Source: an uncultured delta proteobacterium (GTDB taxonomy: Bacteria > Myxococcota_A > UBA9160 > JAFDET01). From it: a stretch of DNA of 64,000 nt. Of this stretch, positions 7,962 through 16,023 are shown one piece after another. Numbering within the stretch: the first letter of the stretch is position 1; each line of letters begins with the position of its first letter. Position numbers and translations under genes: made by a program. Below the pieces are notes generated by a model. The model searched no databases. It was not told the origin of the DNA and was given only the letters and a program-made list of their open reading frames with translations. The stretch is from contig CAMYLJ010000001.1 of assembly GCA_947259215.1 (NCBI GenBank), positions 190,726 through 254,725 on the forward strand. Reading direction: 5' to 3'.

Positions 7962-9476
7962 ATGCGTGTCGCTTGCCTGCGCGTCGCCGATCTCGCCCTG
8001 GTCGCCGAGCTGCGCGCCCACCCCGAGCTCGCCGGCCAGCCCCTGGCCATCGCGGCGGGGGCGGGGCCGCGGGCGGAGCTCGTGGCCGTGTCACCCGAAG
8101 CGCAGCGCGTCGGCCTGCGTCCGGGGACGACCGTCGTGCACGGGCGCGCCGCCTGCGCGGATCTCGCGGTGCGCGTGGCCTCGCCGGCCCTCGAGCGGGC
8201 GGCGCGGGAAGCCCTGGTGGACGCGGCCCTGTCGGCCTCGCCCCGGGCCGTGCCGGCGTCGCCCGGGACGGGCGCCTGGAAGTCGGAGGCGTGCGTCTTT
8301 CTGGACGCCTCGGGCGTCGACACGCTCTTCCACTCCGAGTCGGGCTTCGCCGGCGCCCTGTGCGAACGCGCCCGGCGCCTGGGGCTGCCGGCGGCGGCGG
8401 CGGTGGCCGGCTCGCGCGAGGTGGCCCAGCTCGCCGTCCGCAGCCTCGGCGAGCCCGGTGCCGTGCGCGTCATCCCGCCCGGCGCCGAGGCCGCCTTCCT
8501 CGCCCCCCTGCCCTTGGACCTGCTCGACCCCGACGACCGGCTGGCGCAGGCCCTGCTGCGCTTCGGCGTGCGGCGCCTGGGCCAGCTGGCCGCACTCCCG
8601 CGGCGTGCCCTGGCCGCGCGCCTGGGCAGCGAGGCCGTGCGCCTGGCGACCCTGGCGCAGGGCGAGGGCAGCCCCCTCGCCCTGCCCGTCCCCGTCACCA
8701 CTCGCATCGAGGAGGCGCTGGATCTGGAGCACGCCATCGATCGCCTCGAGCCCCTCGGCTTCGTGCTGCGCGGCGTGCTCTCGCGGCTGGCGACGCGGCT
8801 CGCCGTGCGCGGCCTGGCCTGCGGCGACCTGGAGCTCTGCCTCGACCTGGACGGCGGAGGCCGCGACGCCCGGCGCGTGGGCGTCGCAGCCCCCACCGAC
8901 GACGCGCGGGTCCTGCTGCGCCTCGTCGGCCTGGCGCTCGAATCCCACCCTCCCGGCGCAGCCGTGGAGGCCCTGGCCGTCGCCTGCGAGGGGCGCCCCG
9001 TGCGCCGGGACCAGCTCGACCTCTTCCGCCCTGCCGGACCCGCACCCGCGGTCCTGGGCCGGACCCTGGCCGAGCTCGAATCCCTGTGCGGCGAGGGCCG
9101 CGTGGGTGCTCCCGCGCCCCTGGACGACCACCGCCCGGACGCCTTCGAGGTCCGCCCCTTCGCGGCCGGGGCGCGCGCCCCCGGAGGCGTCCGCTCCCCG
9201 CGGAGGCACGCGCTCGCCGTGCGGGTACTGCGCCCCCCGGCGCCCGCCCACGTGCAGCTGGATGCGGCGGGACGCCCCACCCGGGTGGAGAGCGCCGCAG
9301 CGCGGGGAGACGTGGTGGCCGCGGCCGGGCCGTGGCGCACGAGCGGCGGCTGGTGGTCGCGCGAACGCCGCTTCGCCCTGGACCACTACGACGTGCAGAC
9401 CGAGGACGGCAACGTCGTGCGCCTGCGCCACGACGCACTGGCCCGACGCTGGAGCATCGACGCCGTCTACGACTGA
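7962..9476 (+). CDS. imuB: ImuB, catalytically degenerate Y-family polymerase homologue
   Basis: 504 residues with the Y-family fold. The palm motif that reads SIDEAYLDLTG in DinB reads SEACVFLDASG here, so the catalytic Asp-Glu pair is lost, as known for ImuB. The beta-clamp binding motif QLDLF is present around residue 350 (RDQLDLFRP). The C-terminal region (WSRERRFALDHYDVQTEDG and the final WSIDAVYD) is typical of ImuB. The known role is to bridge clamp, ImuA and DnaE2 during induced mutagenesis. It shares the imuA promoter. Confidence 0.88.
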   Translation: MRVACLRVADLALVAELRAHPELAGQPLAIAAGAGPRAELVAVSPEAQRVGLRPGTTVVHGRAACADLAVRVASPALERAAREALVDAALSASPRAVPASPGTGAWKSEACVFLDASGVDTLFHSESGFAGALCERARRLGLPAAAAVAGSREVAQLAVRSLGEPGAVRVIPPGAEAAFLAPLPLDLLDPDDRLAQALLRFGVRRLGQLAALPRRALAARLGSEAVRLATLAQGEGSPLALPVPVTTRIEEALDLEHAIDRLEPLGFVLRGVLSRLATRLAVRGLACGDLELCLDLDGGGRDARRVGVAAPTDDARVLLRLVGLALESHPPGAAVEALAVACEGRPVRRDQLDLFRPAGPAPAVLGRTLAELESLCGEGRVGAPAPLDDHRPDAFEVRPFAAGARAPGGVRSPRRHALAVRVLRPPAPAHVQLDAAGRPTRVESAAARGDVVAAAGPWRTSGGWWSRERRFALDHYDVQTEDGNVVRLRHDALARRWSIDAVYD

Positions 9477-9548
9477 TCGCCGCCCGCGAAACTTGACCGT
9501 GTCGATTCGCACCGCTACCAACAGCGGGCGCCAGCTCTCGGGAGAACC

Positions 9549-10187
9549 ATGACACCTCGACGCCAGCCGCGTAGCAACGACTCACGCATCCAGTTCCTCC
9601 GCGGCTTCCTGAAGAGCCCGAAGCAGGTGGGCTCGATCGTGCCCAGCTCGCGCTTCCTCGAGCGGCGCGTGGTGCGCTCGGCGGGCATCGGCCAGGCGCG
9701 AACCGTCGTCGAGCTCGGGCCCGGCACCGGCGGCACCACCCGCGCCCTGCTCGCAGCGCTGCCCCGCGACGGACGCCTGCTCGCCATCGAGATCAACCCG
9801 CGCTTCGCGAGCCTGCTCCGCAACCAGATCCGCGATCCGCGCCTCGTCGTGCACTGCGGCTCGGCGGCGGAGATCCAGCCGGCGCTGGCCGCCCACGCGC
9901 TGCCCGCGCCGGAGGTGGTGCTCTCCGGCATTCCCTTCTCGACCATGCCCCGCGCGCTCGGCACGGCGATCCTGCGCTCGGCCCACGACGCTCTGGCCCC
10001 GGGCGGACGCTTCGTCGCCTACCAGCTGCGCGACCGGGTCGAGCTGCTGGGGCGTGCGGTCTTCGGGCCCGCCGCCCGCCAGACCGAGCTGCTGAACGTC
10101 CCGCCGATGCGGGTCTACCGTTGGGACAAGCCGAGCGTCGGCGCCACCCCCCGCGACGACGCCGGACTCAGTCCTCGCCGCGCTTGA
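9549..10187 (+). CDS. Class I SAM methyltransferase, phospholipid N-methyltransferase/KsgA-like
   Basis: 212 residues. FLRGFLKSPKQVGSIVPSS at the N-terminus and the SAM-binding motif VVELGPGTGGTT near residue 53 match PmtA-type phospholipid N-methyltransferases. SGIPFSTMP is the motif IV-like segment. Conversion of phosphatidylethanolamine to phosphatidylcholine is a reasonable guess; other small-molecule substrates are possible. It is 72 bases after imuB, without a clear hairpin, so readthrough from the SOS promoter is possible. Its 3' end overlaps dinB (convergent) by 20 bases. Confidence 0.65.
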   Translation: MTPRRQPRSNDSRIQFLRGFLKSPKQVGSIVPSSRFLERRVVRSAGIGQARTVVELGPGTGGTTRALLAALPRDGRLLAIEINPRFASLLRNQIRDPRLVVHCGSAAEIQPALAAHALPAPEVVLSGIPFSTMPRALGTAILRSAHDALAPGGRFVAYQLRDRVELLGRAVFGPAARQTELLNVPPMRVYRWDKPSVGATPRDDAGLSPRRA

Positions 10188-11394
10188 TCTGCAGGGAGAG
10201 GGCCGCCCGCTCGGCGTCGCCCTCTTCCGCACGCACCACGGCGCGCGGTCCGAAGCGGTCCGCCAGCTCGTCGAGTGCGCGATTGAGGCGACTCCGGCGC
10301 CGCGTCTCCGCAGGAGGCTCGAAGAGCCCGAGCTGCCCGGCGTCGGCGCGCACCAGGTTGGTGGCGCCCACCCCGAGCAGCCGGACCGGCTGCGCCAGGG
10401 CGGCCCGCGCGAGCAGGCTGCGGGCGGCCTCGCCGAAGGTCGCGCCGTCGTCGCTCGGCTCCGGCAGGGTCAGCTGCCGGGTGAGCAGCGGGTAGCCCCG
10501 CGCCCCCGGGCTGCGGCGCCGTCCGAGCTTCAGCTTCAACACCACGGTGCGCGCGCGCAGGCCGTCGCGGCGGAGGCGACGCGCCACGCTCTCGGCGTGC
10601 ACCCGCGCGGTGGCGGCGAGCCGCTCGGCATCGCCGACGTCCTCGGCGAAGGTGTTCTCCTCGCTGTAGGAGACCGGCTCGCGCCAGGGCTCCACCTCCC
10701 GCAGGTCCTCGCCGCGCGAGAGGCTCGCGACCGCGGCGCCCCAGTCGCCGAGCAGCTCCCACAGGCGCGCCGGCTCGGCGGCCGCCAGGTCCGCCAGGGT
10801 CTCGAAGCCCGCGGCGGCCAGGCGCGCCTGGGCCACGGGCCCAACGCCCCACACGCGACCGACCGGGAGCGGCGCCAGGAAGGCGCGCACCTCGTGGTTG
10901 CGCACCTCGAGCAGGCCGTCGGGCTTGGCCAGGTCGCTCGCGATCTTCGCGACCATCTTCACGGGCGCGATCCCAACGGAGACGGCCAACCGGGTCTCCT
11001 CCCGCACGGCGGCCCGCAGGGCGTGGCCCACCTCCGCCGGCGGCCCGAGCAGCCGCTGGCTCCCCGTGAGGTCGAGGAATGCCTCGTCGAGGGAGAGCCC
11101 CTCCACGGCCGGCGTGAAGCGCCGGAAGACGGCGAAGATCCGCTTCGACTCGCGGGCGTACTTCTGCATGTCGCCGCGCACGAAGACGGCGCCGGGGCAG
11201 CGCCGACGCGCCTCCACGCTGGGCATGGCGGAGTGGATCCCGAAGCGGCGCGCCTCGTAGCTCGCGGCGGCCACCACGCCGCGATCGGAGCTGCCCCCCA
11301 CCACCACGGGACGTCCCCGCAGCTCGGGGCGATCCCGCTGCTCGATGGACGCGTAGAACGCGTCCATGTCGGCGTGCAGGATCGTGCGTGCCAC
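10168..11394 (-). CDS. dinB: DNA polymerase IV
   Basis: 408 residues. The Y-family catalytic residues are intact: Asp in HADMDAFYASIE, and Asp-Glu in GLSLDEAFLDLTG. Finger residues (SYEARRFGIHSAMP) and the helix-hairpin-helix GVGPVAQARL are present. QLGLF near residue 345 is a likely clamp-binding motif. It performs translesion synthesis past bulky and alkylated bases. Unlike imuA and dnaE2, the sequence upstream has no GAA-N8-GAA box; it is occupied by repeat copy E2. Confidence 0.92.
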   Translation of the reverse strand: MARTILHADMDAFYASIEQRDRPELRGRPVVVGGSSDRGVVAAASYEARRFGIHSAMPSVEARRRCPGAVFVRGDMQKYARESKRIFAVFRRFTPAVEGLSLDEAFLDLTGSQRLLGPPAEVGHALRAAVREETRLAVSVGIAPVKMVAKIASDLAKPDGLLEVRNHEVRAFLAPLPVGRVWGVGPVAQARLAAAGFETLADLAAAEPARLWELLGDWGAAVASLSRGEDLREVEPWREPVSYSEENTFAEDVGDAERLAATARVHAESVARRLRRDGLRARTVVLKLKLGRRRSPGARGYPLLTRQLTLPEPSDDGATFGEAARSLLARAALAQPVRLLGVGATNLVRADAGQLGLFEPPAETRRRSRLNRALDELADRFGPRAVVRAEEGDAERAALSLQIKRGED

Positions 11395-11420
11395 GAAGGG
11401 AGCGTAGCCCGGGAGCGCCC

Positions 11421-11596
11421 GCGGCCCCGCAAGCCCGGCGCCCCGGAGCTCGAACTAGCCCTGAGGCAGAACGCCGGGCGCGCAGCGGTCTCAGCGACAG
11501 CGCCAAGCAAGCTGGGAAGCCGGCCACCGGGTCGGCTTCCGATCCGTTCTCTTCCCGCAGGCGAGCGGAGTCACGATAAATGAGAGCCTCCGCGCC
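11421..11596 (+). repeat. Element E, copy 2 (long form, intergenic)
   Basis: The copy fills most of the 235-base gap between the lone receiver gene and dinB. The central stem CCCGGCG (11434-11440) pairs perfectly with CGCCGGG (11472-11478). This long form has an extra hairpin, GGAAGCCG..CGGCTTCC, around 11514-11540, shared with copy 5. The tail GTCACGATAAATGAGAG follows, then a CTCCGCG..CGCGGAG pairing. Confidence 0.8.
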
Positions 11597-11629
11597 ACGC
11601 GAACCCGCGGAGTCCGCGGCCCGCGGCGT

Positions 11630-12007
11630 TCAGCGGCCGCCCAATGCCTGTCGCACGGCGTCGACCAGCGCGTCCGGCGAGAAGGGCTTGGCCAGGAAGA
11701 CACCGGCGTACTCGCGGAGCAGTGCGCGCAGCGGCGGATCGAGCTCCGCGCCGCTGGTGAGGACGACGCCCAGGTCGGGCTTCCGGGCCAGCAGTGCGCG
11801 CAAGGCCTCGGCCCCGCCGCCGGGAGGGACGGTGCCGTCCAGCACGACCGCCCCGAAGCGGTCGGGCTCCTTCTCCAGGGCGGCCGCGGCGGCGTCGCCG
11901 TCGCCCACGGCCACGCTCTCGAAGCCCGCCCGCCCCAGCACCCGTGCGATCAGGCGCTGGAGGGTCGCCTCGTCGTCCACGACGAGGATCGTGGAGGCCT
12001 GGGGCAT
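11630..12007 (-). CDS. Stand-alone response-regulator receiver domain
   Basis: 125 residues, one CheY-like domain and nothing else. Acidic pocket Asp11-Asp12, phospho-acceptor Asp57 (VVLDGTVP), Thr84 and Lys107 (LAKPF) are all present. It has no DNA-binding output domain, so it would act by protein contact or as a phosphorelay shuttle. The partner histidine kinase is not nearby. It is divergent from dnaE2; the 62-base gap holds the SOS-type element, so it may share regulation. Confidence 0.82.
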   Translation of the reverse strand: MPQASTILVVDDEATLQRLIARVLGRAGFESVAVGDGDAAAAALEKEPDRFGAVVLDGTVPPGGGAEALRALLARKPDLGVVLTSGAELDPPLRALLREYAGVFLAKPFSPDALVDAVRQALGGR

Positions 12008-12032
12008 CGGTCGAGGATACCCGGAAGAGAGC

Positions 12033-12062
12033 TTGACCCGAGGCGAATAAAAAACGAAAATC
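12033..12062 (+). promoter_or_regulatory. Putative SOS-type promoter/operator of dnaE2
   Basis: TTGACC at 12033-12038 and GAAAAT at 12056-12061 are 17 bases apart, a good sigma70 spacing. GAATAAAAAACGAAAAT covers the spacer and -10, differing from the imuA copy in one base of the shared stretch. Both sites are preceded by GGC and followed by C. The AT-rich block is striking in a 70% GC background. Confidence 0.6.
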
Positions 12063-12069
12063 ACAGCCC

Positions 12070-15000
12070 ATGGCGTCCCCCCCGGCGCGGCCGGCTCCCC
12101 TGCGGAGCCGGACCCCTGCTGTGTCCGCGCGCGCCCTGGCGCGCGACTACGTGGAGCTGCGCTGTCGCAGCGCCTTCTCCTTCCTGTCCGGCGCCTCCAA
12201 TCCGGAGGATCTGGTCGAGCGCGCCGCCGAGCTCGACCACCCGGCCCTGGCGCTGGCCGACCGCGACGGCCTCTACGGCGCGCCCCGCTTCTACCAGGCG
12301 GCGCGCACAGCCGGCCTGCACCCGATCGTCGGCGCCGAGCTCCAGATCGAAGACGGCCCGGAGCTGCTGCTGCTGGTCCCCTCCCCGAGCGCCTACCGAA
12401 GCCTCTCCCGCCTCTGCACGCTGGCACACCACCACAACCCCAAACGCGCGAAGTGGAACAACTCCGCGCAACGTCAACCCACCCGAGCCTCCGCGCCCCG
12501 CACGAACCACCCGAGCCAAGAAGCCCCGCAAGCGCGGGCCCTCCGGGCCCGGGCGCGCAGCGAGGCGCAGCCGAGCGGAGTCACGATAAGTTCTGCCCCG
12601 CACATCACCTGGTCCCAAGCGGAAGAACACGGAACCGAGCTTCTGGCCTTGGTCCGCGGCGACGGCGCGTTGACCCCCGCCGGGCTCGATCACGCCCGCG
12701 TGATCTTCGGCGATCGCCTGTGGCTCGACGTCTCCCGACATCTCGAACGCCGCGGCGAGATGGGTGCGCGCTGGGCGGTGGCCCTGGCGGAGGCGCGCGG
12801 CGTGCCGGTGGTGGCCACGGGCGACGTGCGCTTCGCCCGCCGCGAGGGCCGGCGGCTCCTCGACGCCTTTGCGTGCCTGCGCGAGAAGCGGACCCTCGAC
12901 CACGCGGGCCGCACACTGCTCCCCAACGGCGAGCGCGGGCTCCGGGCGCGGGAGGAGATGGCCGCGCGCTTCGCCGACCGGCCGGCGTGGATCCGCGCCT
13001 CGCGCACCATCGCCGAGCGCTGCGCCTTCAGCCTGGACGACCTGGGCTACCGCTTCCCGGACTTCCCGACGCCCGCCGGCGAGACCCAGCAGGGCCTGCT
13101 GCGCCGGCTCACCTTCGAGGGAGCGCAGCGCCGCTACGGGACTCCCCTGCCCGCGCGCGCGCGCGCGCAGATCGAGCACGAGCTGGCGGTGATCGGGAAG
13201 CTCACGCTGGCGGGCTACTTCCTGATCGTCTGGGACGTGGCCCGCTACGCTCGCGACGAGGGCATCCTGTGCCAGGGCCGCGGCTCCGCCGCCAACAGCG
13301 CCGTCTGCTACGCGCTCGGCATCACTGCCGTGGATCCGGTGGGAATGGAGCTGCTCTTCGAGCGCTTCCTGTCCGAGGAGCGCGGCGAGTGGCCGGACAT
13401 CGACCTCGACCTGCCCTCCGGCGATCCGCGCGAGCAGGTGATCCAGTACGTCTACGAACGCTACGGACCGCACGGTGCGGGGATGACCGCCACGGTCATC
13501 AGCTACCGCACGCGCTCGGCCGTGCGCGAGATGGGCAAGGTCCTCGGTCTGTCCGAGGACCAGGTGGACAAGCTCGCCAAGCTCCTGGCGAGCTGGGAGT
13601 ACGACGACCAGCGCGATGCCCTGGCCCCGATCCTGCGCAAGGCGGGCGTGGACCCGGAGGCGCCGCGCATCCGCACGCTTCTCGGGCTGGTGCGGCAGGT
13701 GCGCGGGCTGCCGCGCCACCTGGGCCAGCACACCGGGGGACTCGTCATCGCCGCCGGCCGGCTCGACGAGGTGGTGCCCCTGGAGCCCGCCCGCATGCCC
13801 GACCGCACCATCGTGCAGTGGGACAAGGACGACTGCGCCGACCTCGGGATCATCAAGATCGACCTGCTCGGCCTGGGCATGCTCCAGGCCCTGGAGGAGA
13901 CGATCCCGTTGATCCGCAAGCACGAGGGGGTGAACGTGGACCTCGCCCACCTGCCCCCCGACGACCCCGCCACCTACGCCATGATCCGGCGCGCCGACAC
14001 GGTGGGGGTGTTCCAGATCGAGAGCCGCGCCCAGATGGCGACCCTGCCGCGCCTGAAGCCCCGCTGCTTCTACGACCTGGTGGTGGAGATCGCGATCATC
14101 CGCCCGGGCCCGATCGTCGGGCAGATGGTGCACCCGTACCTGAACCGCCGCGCCGGGCGCGAGCCGGTGAGCTACCCGCACCCCTCCCTCGAGCCGGTGC
14201 TCGCGCGCACCCTCGGCGTGCCGCTCTTCCAGGAGCAGCTCCTGCGCATCGCCATGATCGCGGCGGGCTTCAGCGGCGGCGAGGCCGAAGAGCTGCGCCG
14301 GGCCATGGGCTTCAAGCGCTCCGTGGAGCGCATGGATCGCATCGAGGCGCGGCTGCGCGCGGGCATGCGCGCGAACGGATTGTCACCCCAGGCCGAGGAG
14401 GACATCGTGCGCGGCATCCAGTCGTTCGCCCTCTACGGCTTCCCGGAGTCCCACTCGGCCAGCTTCGCGCTGATCGCCTACGCCTCGGCCTACCTGAAGG
14501 CGCACCACCCGGAAGCCTTCCTGGTGGGCCTCCTCAACGCCCAGCCCATGGGCTTCTACAGTCCCGCCACCCTGGTACAGGACGCCCAGCACCACCACGT
14601 CGAAGTCCGACCCATCGACGTCACGCACTCGCAGTGGCAATGCACCCTCGAATCCCTTGCCGCACCCGAAGCCAACACGCCTCCGGACCCCGAGGCCGCA
14701 AGCCCGGCGCCCCGGAGCCCGAACGAGCCACGGGGTAGGACGCCGGGCGCGCAGCTCGCCGAAGGCGAGCGGAGTCACGATAAATGCCGTCCCGCCGTCC
14801 GCCTCGGTTTACGCTACGTCGGAGGCCTTACCGCCGAAACCGGCACCCGCATCGCCAGCGAGCGCGCCCGCACCCCCTTCCGAGACCTCGCAGACTTCGC
14901 GAAGCGCACGGCCCCCAAGAGCGACGAGCTGGCCGCGCTCGCGGAGCTGGGGGCGCTCGGGGAAATCGATCCGCAAGCACGGGAACGGCGGGCGGCGTTG

Positions 15001-15501
15001 TGGCAGGTGGCGGCGCTGGAGCGCGACCCGAAGTCGCTCTTCGCCGGCGTGCGCCCCGTGCGCTCGCCCTCGCCACTCGCCGAGATGACGGCCCAGGAGG
15101 AGACCCTGACCGACTACCGGGTGGCGGGGCTCACCACGGGGCCGCACATGCTGAGCCACCTGCGCGCGGGGCTGCGGGCGCGCGGGCTGCTCTCGGCGGC
15201 GGAGGTGCGCGCGGCGCCGGACGGGAGCTTCGTGCGCACGGCGGGCTTCGTGATCGTGCGCCAGCGTCCCGGCTCCGCCCGCGGCTTCTGCTTCCTCACC
15301 CTGGAGGACGAGACCGGCACCAGCAACGCCGTCCTGACTCCTCGCCAGTTCCAGCGCTTCCGCGCACCGCTCCACACGGCCGCCATCGTCGAGCTCGCCG
15401 GCCCGGTGCAGAACGTGGACGACGTGGTCCACGTCCGCGTCCGCGAGCTCGCGCCGCTGGTCCCCAAGACGGGCCTGCCGCGCAGCCACGACTACCGCTG
15501 A
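12070..15501 (+). CDS. dnaE2: Error-prone DNA polymerase III alpha subunit DnaE2 (ImuC), with two in-frame repeat insertions
   Basis: 1143 residues. The N-terminal PHP domain opens YVELRCRSAFSFLSGAS and ADRDGLYG. Catalytic aspartates are in WPDIDLDLPSGDP (about residues 443 and 445) and KIDLLGLG (about 598). GRGSAANSAVCYALG and a C-terminal OB fold (FVRTAGFVIVRQRPG, FLTLEDETG) are present; there is no C-terminal tau-binding tail, as in DnaE2. Known role: the mutagenic replicase of ImuA-ImuB. Two segments, about residues 139-177 (PHP domain) and 871-906 (between QCTLE and AVRLGLRYV), are low-complexity Pro/Arg-rich insertions coded by repeat copies E3 and E4, each in a different frame. The rest looks intact. 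Confidence 0.93.
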   Translation: MASPPARPAPLRSRTPAVSARALARDYVELRCRSAFSFLSGASNPEDLVERAAELDHPALALADRDGLYGAPRFYQAARTAGLHPIVGAELQIEDGPELLLLVPSPSAYRSLSRLCTLAHHHNPKRAKWNNSAQRQPTRASAPRTNHPSQEAPQARALRARARSEAQPSGVTISSAPHITWSQAEEHGTELLALVRGDGALTPAGLDHARVIFGDRLWLDVSRHLERRGEMGARWAVALAEARGVPVVATGDVRFARREGRRLLDAFACLREKRTLDHAGRTLLPNGERGLRAREEMAARFADRPAWIRASRTIAERCAFSLDDLGYRFPDFPTPAGETQQGLLRRLTFEGAQRRYGTPLPARARAQIEHELAVIGKLTLAGYFLIVWDVARYARDEGILCQGRGSAANSAVCYALGITAVDPVGMELLFERFLSEERGEWPDIDLDLPSGDPREQVIQYVYERYGPHGAGMTATVISYRTRSAVREMGKVLGLSEDQVDKLAKLLASWEYDDQRDALAPILRKAGVDPEAPRIRTLLGLVRQVRGLPRHLGQHTGGLVIAAGRLDEVVPLEPARMPDRTIVQWDKDDCADLGIIKIDLLGLGMLQALEETIPLIRKHEGVNVDLAHLPPDDPATYAMIRRADTVGVFQIESRAQMATLPRLKPRCFYDLVVEIAIIRPGPIVGQMVHPYLNRRAGREPVSYPHPSLEPVLARTLGVPLFQEQLLRIAMIAAGFSGGEAEELRRAMGFKRSVERMDRIEARLRAGMRANGLSPQAEEDIVRGIQSFALYGFPESHSASFALIAYASAYLKAHHPEAFLVGLLNAQPMGFYSPATLVQDAQHHHVEVRPIDVTHSQWQCTLESLAAPEANTPPDPEAASPAPRSPNEPRGRTPGAQLAEGERSHDKCRPAVRLGLRYVGGLTAETGTRIASERARTPFRDLADFAKRTAPKSDELAALAELGALGEIDPQARERRAALWQVAALERDPKSLFAGVRPVRSPSPLAEMTAQEETLTDYRVAGLTTGPHMLSHLRAGLRARGLLSAAEVRAAPDGSFVRTAGFVIVRQRPGSARGFCFLTLEDETGTSNAVLTPRQFQRFRAPLHTAAIVELAGPVQNVDDVVHVRVRELAPLVPKTGLPRSHDYR
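12485..12598 (+). repeat. Element E, copy 3, inside dnaE2
   Basis: Opens with GAGCCTCCGCGCC and ends GCGGAGTCACGATAAG; the outer CTCCGC (5') and GCGGAG (3') are complementary. The central hairpin is CGGGCCC (12535-12541), loop TCC, GGGCCCG (12545-12551). Its sequence differs from the other copies but keeps perfect pairing. It is read in the frame giving SGVTIS at the tail. Confidence 0.78.
14680..14785 (+). repeat. Element E, copy 4, inside dnaE2
   Basis: The central stem CCCGGCG (14703-14709) pairs with CGCCGGG (14741-14747), and an inner CCCCG..CGGGG also pairs. The second hairpin is CTCGCC-GAA-GGCGAG at 14755-14769. The tail is GTCACGATAAAT. It is read in the frame giving ERSHDK, a different frame from copy 3. 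Both frames avoid the TAA of the third frame. Confidence 0.8.
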
Positions 15502-15520
15502 GCCAACTCCGGCATCAGCG

Positions 15521-15706
15521 CCTCCGCGTCGGCGAACCTACCGGAAGCTGCGGCCCCGCAAGCCCTGCGCCCCGAATCCCGAACGTGCCCCGAGGCACGA
15601 CGCAGGGCGCGCAGCGGTCTCAGCGACAGCGCCAAGCAAGCTGGGAAGCCGGCTTCAGCCGGCTTCCGATCCTTGCTCTTCGCGCAGCCGAGCGGAGTCA
15701 CGCTAG
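15521..15706 (+). repeat. Element E, copy 5 (long form, intergenic)
   Basis: The copy lies between the convergent dnaE2 and small membrane protein genes. The central stem reads CCCTGCG (15563-15569) with CGCAGGG (15601-15607): both arms differ from the usual CCCGGCG/CGCCGGG by complementary changes. The extra hairpin GGAAGCCGG..CCGGCTTCC is at about 15644-15667. The tail is altered (GTCACGCTAG) and overlaps the stop codon of the next gene. Confidence 0.8.
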
Positions 15707-16023
15707 TTGGTGGCGCTCTGCGACGCCGAGGTCCGATCCACGAACTGGCCGATGGTGCGATATGAGCTCACCAACAGCCCCAGCGAGAACATGAAGGCGA
15801 GGAAGCCGATGGGAACCAGCAGCGCCCAGCGCTCCTCGTGCCAGAACCGGAGGCAGTGTCCGAGGAACCAGGACGACAGGGCCAGGTAGAGCGCGGTCGC
15901 ACCGACCCAACCCACCTTGTCGCGGGTGGGGCCGGGCTTCAGGACCACCGCCAGGATCCAGCCAGGGACGAGGATCGCCGCTCCCACCAACGCGACCAGG
16001 TTGAACGGGCTCAAGTCGCTCAT
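15703..16023 (-). CDS. Small membrane protein of unknown function
   Basis: 106 residues with three likely transmembrane helices: about 6-27 (FNLVALVGAAILVPGWILAV), 40-56 (ATALYLALSSWFLG) and 66-87 (ALLVPIGFLAFMFSLGLLV). I do not recognise a family. It starts 4 bases inside the end of the transketolase gene, so it is probably translated by coupling from that mRNA. Its stop codon lies in the tail of repeat copy 5. Confidence 0.6.
   Translation of the reverse strand: MSDLSPFNLVALVGAAILVPGWILAVVLKPGPTRDKVGWVGATALYLALSSWFLGHCLRFWHEERWALLVPIGFLAFMFSLGLLVSSYRTIGQFVDRTSASQSATN

Noticed and set aside
12453..14738. Alternative 761-codon frame within dnaE2
   Set aside because: Shadow frame; the dnaE2 frame carries all catalytic motifs.
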